From contig NZBB01000051.1 in the NCBI GenBank assembly GCA_002686295.1, positions 1 through 27,945 of the forward strand: a stretch of 27,945 bases of DNA, in the 5' to 3' direction. Both the position numbers and the translations under genes were made by a program. Positions 22,177 through 27,945 of this stretch are shown here, in pieces. Source of the stretch: Candidatus Woesearchaeota archaeon. GTDB lineage: Archaea; Nanobdellota; Nanobdellia; Woesearchaeales; GCA-2686295. Position 1 is the first letter of the stretch. Each line of letters opens with the position of its first letter. Below the pieces are notes generated by a model that was not told the origin of the DNA, did not search any database, and worked only from the letters and a program-made list of their open reading frames with translations.

Positions 22177-24252
22177 ATGTGCGGGATTATAGGTGTATTT
22201 GGAAGGAAAGATTCTTTGAAACTTGTAAAAAAAGGAACTGGAATATTAAAGAACAGAGGAATAGATGGAACTAGTTTTTATGAAGGGAAAAAATTTTCAT
22301 TCGGCCATGTTTTGCATTCAATAGTTAATAGAGTTAAACAACCATTAGTTGATAAAGAAATATTTGTATCTAACTGCGAAATATATAACTGGAAAGAACT
22401 AAACAAAAAATACGGATTTAAAACAAAGAATGATTCTGAAACACTATTCAAATTATTACAGAAAAAAAGTGTTAACGAAAAAACTTTAAAAGAACTTGAT
22501 GGAGTATTTGCATTTGCTTATCTATCAGAAAAAAGATTGTATATTGCCAGAGACATAATAGGCGTAAAGCCTGTTTGGTACAGTCATGCAAATGGTTTTC
22601 ATTTTGCTTCAGAAAAAAAAGTTCTTGAAAAACTCGGGATGATAAATATAAATGAATTAAATCCAAGAAAAATATTGACTTACAATCTTGAAACAAAACG
22701 TTTAAGCTTTATTGAAAGAAAATTTTTCTCAATAGAAAACGAGCTTAAAGAAAACTTAGGAGTTATTACAAGAAAACTCGAAATTTTAGTGACTAAATCC
22801 ATATCAAAAAGAGTTCCTAAAAGAAAATTTGGTTTATTATTCTCAGGAGGAATAGACTCAACTGTTATAGCATTAATTTTGAAAAAACTAAAACAAGAAT
22901 TCATATGTTATACGGCTGTATTGGATGAACCAGGATTAAAAGAACCTGCAGATTTAACATATGCAAAGAAAGTAGCCAAAGAATTAGATCTTAAATTAAA
23001 AATTGTGAAAATAAGATTATCTGATGTTGAAAAATATCTCAGAAAAATAGTTCCACTAATAGAAGATTCAAATGTTGTAAAAATAGGTGTCGCATTGCCT
23101 TTTTATTCCTCTTCTGAACAGGCAAAAAAAGATGGCTGCAAAGTCATATTTTCAGGTCTTGGAAGTGAAGAAATATTCGCAGGTTATCAAAGACACAAAG
23201 AATCAAATAATATAAACAAAGAATGCGTATCAGGATTATTAAAAATGTATGAAAGAGACCTTTACAGAGATGATGTTGTAACAATGAACAACCAATTAGA
23301 ACTGCGAATTCCATTTCTGGATTATGAATTAATAGAATATGTTTTAAAAATTCCTGAAAAATTTAAACTAACAGATGAGCACGAGAAATATGCTTTGAGA
23401 ATTCTTGCTCAAAACACAGGATTAAGCAAAGATTTTGTATGGAGAAAAAAGAAAGCAGCACAATACGGAAGCAATTTTCATAAAGCAATTGAAAAATTGA
23501 CAAAAAAAAATGGTTTTAAACTTAAATCAGAATACTTAAGAACTTTTTATCCAACTCACAATGTTAAATTAGGGGCTCTGTTAAGTACTGGAAAAGACAG
23601 TGTCTATGCACTTTATACAATGATAAAACAAAACTATGAGGTTAATTGTTTGATAACAATTAATAGTGAAAATCCTGATTCATATATGTTTCACACACCG
23701 ACAATTAAATTGGCAAAATTACAAGCAAAAGCAATGAATATTCCATTAATAACACAAAAAACAAAAGGCGATAAAGAAAAAGAATTAGAAGATTTGAAAG
23801 AAGCAATAAAAAAAGCTAAAAAAAAGTATAATATTGAAGGTATTGTTACAGGAGCTTTATTCTCAAATTATCAAAGAACAAGAGTTGAAAAGATTTGTGA
23901 TTCTTTATCATTAAAGATATTTCATCCTTTATGGCATATAAATCAAGAGAGTGAGATGAGAGAGATTATAAGAGAAGGTTTTAAGTTCATAATTACTAAA
24001 GTGGCTGCTGAAGGACTTAATGAGAACTGGCTTAACAAAAGAGTCAATGAAAAAACAATAAACAAACTTGTTTATCTGAATAAAAAAATAAAATTAAACA
24101 TTGCAGGTGAAGGTGGAGAGTTTGAAACTCTAGTATTGGATGGTCCAATATTCAAAGAAACAATAGTTGTAAATAGTTCTAAGATTTTAAAGGAAGATGA
24201 AAATAGTGCAACATTAATAGTGAAAGCTTCTTTAAGGAAAAAGTTTAAATAA
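22177..24252 (+). CDS. Asparagine-synthetase-like / diphthine-ammonia ligase fusion (AsnB-Dph6)
   Basis: A 691-aa, three-part protein. Residues 1-190 are a class II glutaminase beginning MCGIIGVFG, with Cys2 the expected nucleophile; NCEIYNWKEL (66-75) and NDSETL (85-90) match the AsnB site. The Arg usually found in HxRLSI is not there (HVLHSI, 44-49). Residues 200-440 are the AsnB synthetase domain with PP-loop SGGIDST (223-229) and SGLGSEEIFAGYQRH (326-340). Residues 465-691 are Dph6: PP-loop STGKDSVYAL (470-479), GALFSNYQRTRVE (559-571), and GEGGEFETLVLDGP (644-657). Dph6 amidates diphthine to diphthamide on elongation factor 2. ATG 22177 must be the start because Cys has to follow Met. 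An upstream start at 22126 is rejected for that reason. Confidence 0.9.
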   Translation: MCGIIGVFGRKDSLKLVKKGTGILKNRGIDGTSFYEGKKFSFGHVLHSIVNRVKQPLVDKEIFVSNCEIYNWKELNKKYGFKTKNDSETLFKLLQKKSVNEKTLKELDGVFAFAYLSEKRLYIARDIIGVKPVWYSHANGFHFASEKKVLEKLGMININELNPRKILTYNLETKRLSFIERKFFSIENELKENLGVITRKLEILVTKSISKRVPKRKFGLLFSGGIDSTVIALILKKLKQEFICYTAVLDEPGLKEPADLTYAKKVAKELDLKLKIVKIRLSDVEKYLRKIVPLIEDSNVVKIGVALPFYSSSEQAKKDGCKVIFSGLGSEEIFAGYQRHKESNNINKECVSGLLKMYERDLYRDDVVTMNNQLELRIPFLDYELIEYVLKIPEKFKLTDEHEKYALRILAQNTGLSKDFVWRKKKAAQYGSNFHKAIEKLTKKNGFKLKSEYLRTFYPTHNVKLGALLSTGKDSVYALYTMIKQNYEVNCLITINSENPDSYMFHTPTIKLAKLQAKAMNIPLITQKTKGDKEKELEDLKEAIKKAKKKYNIEGIVTGALFSNYQRTRVEKICDSLSLKIFHPLWHINQESEMREIIREGFKFIITKVAAEGLNENWLNKRVNEKTINKLVYLNKKIKLNIAGEGGEFETLVLDGPIFKETIVVNSSKILKEDENSATLIVKASLRKKFK

Positions 24253-24263
24253 ACAGTTATTTT

Positions 24264-24833
24264 ATGAATAATATGACTCTTTTAGAATCATTAGTAAACG
24301 TGAGCAATACTTTCATCAGCAACACAGTATTGTTAAAGTTAGTGACTTCTTTACTAATTCTATTCACTGGATTTATAATCGGAAGAATAATTGGCAAGGT
24401 TGTACTGAAAGTTCTAAAAGAGATAGAATTTGATAAAACCTTAAAAAAAGCCACAGGTATAGAAAGCAAATTCTCAAAAAACATTTCTAACTTATCATCT
24501 TATTTCATATATTTTCTGGCTGTTATAATGGCTTTGGAAAGCGTTGGTTTAACACCTTTTGTTTTGAACACAATCTCAGCTGTTTTGATAATTATAATTG
24601 CAATATCTGTAATTTTGGCTGTAAAAGATTTCATCCCAAACTTCATCGGAGGCTATACCTTTAGAAGAAAAAGATTATTCAAAAAAGGCGAAAAAATAAG
24701 AATTGGAGAAATTGAAGGAAAAATTAAGAAAATTAATCTGATTGACACTTATATTGTTACTTCAAAGAACGATTTAATTATCATTCCAAATTCTTTATTC
24801 ATAAAAAGCATTGTTCAGAAAAAGAATCATTGA
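24264..24833 (+). CDS. Small MscS-type mechanosensitive channel
   Basis: A 189-aa protein. Membrane helices lie at about 22-48 (LLKLVTSLLILFTGFIIGRIIG), 78-96 (YFIYFLAVIMALESVGLTP) and 103-122, the last being the pore-like TM3. The beta domain follows with IGGYTFRRKRLFKKGEKIRIGEIEGKIKKINLIDTYI and the MscS-typical IIIPNSLFIKSIV. The C-terminal alpha-beta cage of full-length MscS is absent, as in other minimal archaeal members. It would release solutes under osmotic downshock. The gene starts 11 nt after the fusion gene and may be co-transcribed. Its end overlaps the convergent UPF0147 gene by 7 nt. Confidence 0.85.
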   Translation: MNNMTLLESLVNVSNTFISNTVLLKLVTSLLILFTGFIIGRIIGKVVLKVLKEIEFDKTLKKATGIESKFSKNISNLSSYFIYFLAVIMALESVGLTPFVLNTISAVLIIIIAISVILAVKDFIPNFIGGYTFRRKRLFKKGEKIRIGEIEGKIKKINLIDTYIVTSKNDLIIIPNSLFIKSIVQKKNH

Positions 24834-25066
24834 AGTTTTTCAAGCATACTTGTTATACTCCAAAGATGAGTTCTTATAAATGTTGGAAGATTAATATCTT
24901 CACTTATCTCTTCAAGCACACTTAATGATTTGTTAACCCTTAAAGAAAGATCCTTATCACTTTCTAATTCAGATATTATATTAGAGATATTTAACTTTAC
25001 GTTTTTTGGAACTGATAAATCTTCTTTCAATTCCTGAAGGGAGTCTATCACTTCTTTTAATTCCAT
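24827..25066 (-). CDS. UPF0147 family protein
   Basis: A 79-aa all-helical protein of the archaeal UPF0147 family, function unknown. The pattern VIDSLQELKEDLSVPKNVK, then ISELESDKDLSLRVNKSLSVLEEISEDINLPTFIRTHLW, is characteristic. I place the start at ATG 25066, which has GAAGTGATT just upstream as ribosome site; a GTG at 25075 would add three residues and overlap the prefoldin stop. It is the last gene of the ribosomal-protein operon. It is small and acidic and may be a helical bundle. Confidence 0.85.
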   Translation of the reverse strand: MELKEVIDSLQELKEDLSVPKNVKLNISNIISELESDKDLSLRVNKSLSVLEEISEDINLPTFIRTHLWSITSMLEKLQ

Positions 25067-25071
25067 TCTAA

Positions 25072-25398
25072 TCACTTCTTCTTTAATTTTTCTGAGACTT
25101 CCTTCTGAAGAACATCTGCATCTTCTCTAAGTCTCTGTTCTTGTTTTTCAATTGATTTAAGTCTTAACTCTATCATCTCTTTTTTTGACTTTAAATCAGA
25201 TTCTAAATCTTTTTTATCTATAGAAACCATTATGTTGCCTATTATTTTATGTGCTTCTTTTGTTTTAGGAATCTCATTCAAAGCAGATTCAAGTTCCATC
25301 ATTTGAGTTTGAAATTGTTGTTTCTGAGCAAGAAATCTTTGCAAATTCTGCTCTATAGTTTGTAATTCAGTTATTTTTTTTTCTGTTTCGTTATCCAT
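25072..25398 (-). CDS. pfdB: Prefoldin subunit beta
   Basis: Subunit of the jellyfish-shaped hexameric co-chaperone that hands unfolded proteins to the thermosome. The 108 residues form two long coiled-coil helices (TEKKITELQTIEQNLQRFLA and LKSKKEMIELRLKSIEKQEQ onward). They flank the beta hairpin around EAHKIIGNIMVSIDKKDLESDL, which builds the double barrel. Its start lies 28 nt inside the end of pcc1, and its stop is 5 nt before the UPF0147 start. Confidence 0.93.
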   Translation of the reverse strand: MDNETEKKITELQTIEQNLQRFLAQKQQFQTQMMELESALNEIPKTKEAHKIIGNIMVSIDKKDLESDLKSKKEMIELRLKSIEKQEQRLREDADVLQKEVSEKLKKK

Positions 25399-25613
25399 TT
25401 TATTTTCTCATAAACTATCAAGTTTTTTGTTATTGAATTCAACATTGCTCTTAAAGCTGTTGAATCTTCTGCTTGGATATTGAATTCTATCAAACCATTT
25501 TTTTTATTTAGCTTGTAGAATGCCCGTTTATTATTGAATTTTTTTTCTTCAGATTCAAAAAGCTTTATTATTTTTGAATCGCCCTCGACTAGTATAATGG
25601 CAGAATATTTCAT
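25371..25613 (-). CDS. pcc1: KEOPS complex subunit Pcc1
   Basis: Dimerisation subunit of the KEOPS complex that makes the universal t6A37 modification of tRNAs with Kae1 and Bud32. The 80-aa size and the pattern YSAIILVEGDSKIIKLFESE, then LIEFNIQAEDSTALRAMLNSITKNLIVYEKI, are typical. The start ATG (25611-25613) overlaps the rpoP stop as ATGA, and the end overlaps pfdB by 28 nt. No other KEOPS subunit is present in the window. Confidence 0.88.
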   Translation of the reverse strand: MKYSAIILVEGDSKIIKLFESEEKKFNNKRAFYKLNKKNGLIEFNIQAEDSTALRAMLNSITKNLIVYEKIKWITKQKKK

Positions 25614-25744
25614 CTGGCCTTAACATTTGTAGCAACGCTTCTTTCCTTAAATATTATTTTTGAACCGCAGTATAAACATCTAACCCTCTTTTTTATTTGC
25701 ACTTCAGAAATTTTCTTATTACAATTAAAGCATTTATAACTCAT
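25610..25744 (-). CDS. rpoP: RNA polymerase subunit P (Rpo12)
   Basis: A 44-aa zinc-binding subunit of archaeal RNA polymerase, missed by length cut-offs. It reads MSYKCFNCNKKISEVQ, then VRCLYCGSKIIFKERS, then VATNVKAR. The two CxxC pairs (CFNC, CLYC) bind one zinc, and the VRCxYCGSKIIFKER segment is the family signature. Both ends are ATGA overlaps: with the L37Ae stop upstream and the pcc1 start downstream. Such coupling supports equal expression. This is the expected place in the conserved operon. Confidence 0.95.
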   Translation of the reverse strand: MSYKCFNCNKKISEVQIKKRVRCLYCGSKIIFKERSVATNVKAR

Positions 25745-25992
25745 TCTTCTTCAACCTCGACTTTTATTGCTGGTGGCTTTGAAACAGTATAAGCTTTACT
25801 TGTGAACTTTGTATTGCATTTACCACAAAGCCATATACCAATTGCAACTCTACGAACACGTTCATAATGACAATATGGACATTTATGTTTTTTTCTTTGT
25901 TCTTGTTCTATAGCTCCAAATTTATCCTTAACAGTTTTTCCATATCTTGGACCAAATCTTTTTACAGAGCCGTAAGTTGCTTTTTTTGCCAT
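25741..25992 (-). CDS. rpl37ae: Ribosomal protein L37Ae (eL43)
   Basis: Large-subunit ribosomal protein with a zinc ribbon. The 83 residues contain the N-terminal KRFGPRYGKTVKDKFGAIE, the zinc pairs CPYC (38-41) and CGKC (56-59), and IGIWLCGKCNTKFTSKAYT. It is the first gene of the operon L37Ae-rpoP-pcc1-pfdB-UPF0147. A palindromic TATA box 27 nt upstream indicates a leaderless start. Confidence 0.96.
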   Translation of the reverse strand: MAKKATYGSVKRFGPRYGKTVKDKFGAIEQEQRKKHKCPYCHYERVRRVAIGIWLCGKCNTKFTSKAYTVSKPPAIKVEVEEE

Positions 25993-26014
25993 TTTCGTTA
26001 TAAAACTATAAACA

Positions 26015-26024
26015 GTTTATAAAC
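26015..26024 (-). promoter_or_regulatory. TATA box of the L37Ae operon
   Basis: GTTTATAAAC, a palindrome, is centred 27 nt before ATG 25992. Confidence 0.6.
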
Positions 26025-26056
26025 TTTACGTCAAAATTTAGACGATGAAAGTTTGA

Positions 26057-26162
26057 TGGGGCTACCCAGATTTGAACTGGGGTCCATAGGTCCCAAACCT
26101 ACGATGATAGTTGCTTCAGATAACCAAATATTTGGCGTCTGTCCAAGCTACACCATAGCCCC
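26057..26162 (-). tRNA. tRNA-Pro (UGG) with a 31-nt intron before the anticodon stem
   Basis: The acceptor stem GGGGCTA/TAGCCCC (26156-26162 with 26058-26064) is perfect, with discriminator A at 26057 and no encoded CCA. The D arm is GTGT, an 11-nt loop AGCTTGGACAG, then ACGC (26135-26138). The anticodon arm GTAGG-TTTGGGA-CCTAT (26086-26102) carries UGG, reading proline codons. The T arm is CCCAG-TTCAAAT-CTGGG (26065-26081). Between the D arm and the anticodon stem lie 31 extra bases (about 26104-26134, movable by one because both sides have C). Without them the mature tRNA has 75 nt. Archaeal introns are mostly at 37/38, so this place is unusual; I could not draw a canonical bulge-helix-bulge. 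Confidence 0.88.
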
Positions 26163-26261
26163 AAACAATTTTGTCTTATTAAAACAAAGACACTAATTTC
26201 AATCACTTATACAAAAAGGACTATCTCAAAGAATTAGAAAACTGTTTATAAATATTTTGAA

Positions 26262-27945
26262 TCAAACCTTTTTTTTAACTATTTTCTCTGTGTGTTTGCA
26301 CTTTGGATAGTTACTACAGCCATAAAAGCTTCCATACATAGATGTTCTAAGCTTTAGAGTTCCTTTTTTGCATTTAGAGCAGAGTTTTTCTTCTTCTTGT
26401 TCAACACTATTTTGTTTCGAAGGACATTTATCATTTATGCATACTTCTTGTTTCTTTCTGCCTTTAAATTTTATGAATATAGAAGATGTTTTGCATTCTG
26501 AACATTTATTTCCAGAAGGTTCTATAAATCCTGATTTTGGTATCTTGTAAGTTTGTTTACATTCTGGATATTGATCGCATGCTATGAATCTTCCGAATTT
26601 CCCTCTTTTCATCAATAGTTTTCCTTCTTTACAAATTGGACAAACACCTATTGATTCTTGTTTTTCAACTTCTGCTTGTGCATCTGCTAATTTCTTTCCT
26701 ATTTGTTTTTCGTGTTTTTTGAAATTACTCAACACATTTTTCAATAAAGTTTTGTTTTCTTCTATAACTAGGTCTTTTGTTTTTTTCTCTTCACGGATTT
26801 TTTGCATGTCTTCTTCGATATTTCTTGTTAGCTCTTCGTCAACCATCTTAGGACTATATTCATCAAGTGTATCAACAACTTTAATCCCCATAATAGTTGC
26901 TTCGAGTCTTGCACCCTTTATGTATCCTCTCCTATACAATGTGTCAACTATTTGTGCTCTCGTACTCTTTGTTCCAAGATTTCTTTTTTCTAATTCTTTA
27001 ATTATTGTTGCCTGATTATACCTTTTAGGAGGTTCTGTCTCTTTTTCATGTTTTAATATTTCTTCAACCTTTACTTCATCACCTTTTTTTGCTTTTGGCA
27101 ACTCTGTTTCTCTTACTCGCAAATATTTTTTGTAGTAAGCATACCAACCTTTTTCAACAGTTAATTTTCCAATTGCTTTGAAAGGTTCTTTTTCAACACC
27201 TATTTTTAATGTTGTATGAATTCTTTTTGCTGATTCACCAAACGCTGATAAAAATCTTCTTACTATTATATCATAAACTTTTTTCTCATTGTTTTTCAAG
27301 GATTTTGGAGTTCTTCCAGTTGGATATATGGCCGGATGAGCAGGATCCTGCTTTGAACCCTGACTTGGTCTTAAGCTTTTTACCAGTAACTCAATACATA
27401 TTTCACTATATTCATCATTACTTTGTAAAGCAGTTATTATTTTTTTATAACCTATTGTTGGCGGAAGTTTTTGAGAACTTGTTCTTGGATATGAAATGTA
27501 TCCTCCAAGGTAAAGATTTTGGGCTGCAGACAAAGCTTGTTTTGGACCTATGCCTGTTGTTTTATAAGTTTCTATTTGTAAAGTTGTTAAGTCAAAAGCA
27601 TAAGGCGGAATGACTATTTTTTCTTCTTTTTTAACATCTTTTATTAAACCATTCTTTCCTTTTGTTTTATCTCTTATAGAATCAACTTCTTTTTCATCTG
27701 AAAATCTTTCTTTTTCATGGGTCGCAGATAACTTTTCATCATTTAACTCTCCCTTTAATTCTAACTGCCAATACTTTTTTGGTTTGAATGATTGTATTTC
27801 TCTTTCCCTGTCAACAACTAGCTTTAATGTTGGACCTTGAACTCTGCCTGTTGAAAGAGTTCTTCTCTTGCCATTGCTTTGAACAGCCAGACATAATGCT
27901 CTACTCATATTTATTCCATACATCCAATCTAATAAATGCCTTGTT
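26262..27945 (-). CDS. topA: DNA topoisomerase I, type IA (5' end outside window)
   Basis: Relaxes negatively supercoiled DNA by single-strand passage through a covalent 5'-phosphotyrosine. The frame is open to the window edge (TRHLLDWMYGINMSRAL), so the Toprim domain lies outside. The active-site motif GGYISYPRTSS is present, with the catalytic Tyr codon at 27489-27491. STGRVQGPTLKLVVDRE and NLGTKSTRAQIVDTLYRRGYI are also typical. The C-terminus has three zinc fingers: CPIC...CDQYPEC, CSEC...CINDKC and CSKC...CSNYPKC. It ends in a Lys-rich tail. About 560 residues are visible. It is the last gene before the tRNA on this strand. Confidence 0.97.
   Translation of the reverse strand, partial: TRHLLDWMYGINMSRALCLAVQSNGKRRTLSTGRVQGPTLKLVVDREREIQSFKPKKYWQLELKGELNDEKLSATHEKERFSDEKEVDSIRDKTKGKNGLIKDVKKEEKIVIPPYAFDLTTLQIETYKTTGIGPKQALSAAQNLYLGGYISYPRTSSQKLPPTIGYKKIITALQSNDEYSEICIELLVKSLRPSQGSKQDPAHPAIYPTGRTPKSLKNNEKKVYDIIVRRFLSAFGESAKRIHTTLKIGVEKEPFKAIGKLTVEKGWYAYYKKYLRVRETELPKAKKGDEVKVEEILKHEKETEPPKRYNQATIIKELEKRNLGTKSTRAQIVDTLYRRGYIKGARLEATIMGIKVVDTLDEYSPKMVDEELTRNIEEDMQKIREEKKTKDLVIEENKTLLKNVLSNFKKHEKQIGKKLADAQAEVEKQESIGVCPICKEGKLLMKRGKFGRFIACDQYPECKQTYKIPKSGFIEPSGNKCSECKTSSIFIKFKGRKKQEVCINDKCPSKQNSVEQEEEKLCSKCKKGTLKLRTSMYGSFYGCSNYPKCKHTEKIVKKKV

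Noticed and set aside
26584..27015. Plus-strand open frames opposite topA (and similar frames opposite other genes)
   Set aside because: They are antisense shadows rich in Phe/Leu/Ser with no family resemblance and no promoter or ribosome site.
1..27945. CRISPR array, insertion sequence, integrase or attachment site
   Set aside because: No regularly spaced repeats, transposase motifs or flanking duplications were seen, including around the accessory part at 17326-21256.

Overview
The window looks like chromosomal DNA from a small-genome archaeon, most likely of the DPANN group (Woesearchaeales/Pacearchaeales-like). This placement is inference. It rests on archaeal information-processing genes (aIF5B, aEF1-beta, Rpo12, L37Ae, prefoldin beta, Pcc1, UPF0147, Trm1, HerA), high A+T content, and short proteins. 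Most first genes also have an AT-rich TATA box centred about 25-28 nt before the start codon, as expected for leaderless mRNAs. No insertion sequence, rRNA or CRISPR array was seen.

Layout. 1-960: C-terminal part of an ATP-dependent DNA ligase. 1050-4506: a winged-helix regulator, a structured RNA element before ftsZ, FtsZ, a convergent Lrp/AsnC regulator and an AbrB-PhoU regulator. 4573-6636: CTP synthase, then a Zn-ribbon protein with aEF1-beta. 6692-9341: a membrane-anchored coiled-coil protein, then Trm1 with a small membrane protein on the minus strand. 9460-11887: aIF5B and a small PUA-type RNA-binding protein. 11884-14982: a three-gene minus-strand operon containing a SpoT-like HD hydrolase, an unknown 206-aa protein and a RelA-like synthetase. 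15045-17325: an 81-aa protein divergent from HerA. 17326-21256: the accessory-looking part, with a broken PEP synthase, an 836-aa unknown protein and a phosphoribosyltransferase interrupted by a stop. 21321-24833: a secreted protein, an asparagine-synthetase/Dph6 fusion and an MscS-like channel. 24827-25992: the L37Ae-Rpo12-Pcc1-prefoldin beta-UPF0147 operon. 26057-26162: an intron-containing tRNA-Pro. 26262-27945: the C-terminal two thirds of topoisomerase I.

Three points stand out. First, the two halves of a RelA/SpoT enzyme appear as separate genes in one archaeal operon, with the hydrolase motifs complete and the core synthetase residues present, around an unknown partner. Second, a glutamine amidotransferase/asparagine synthetase is fused to diphthine-ammonia ligase, which suggests glutamine-fed diphthamide synthesis. 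Third, the tRNA-Pro gene carries a 31-nt insertion at an unusual place, between the D arm and the anticodon stem. Several predicted RNA structures and operator-like inverted repeats lie between genes.
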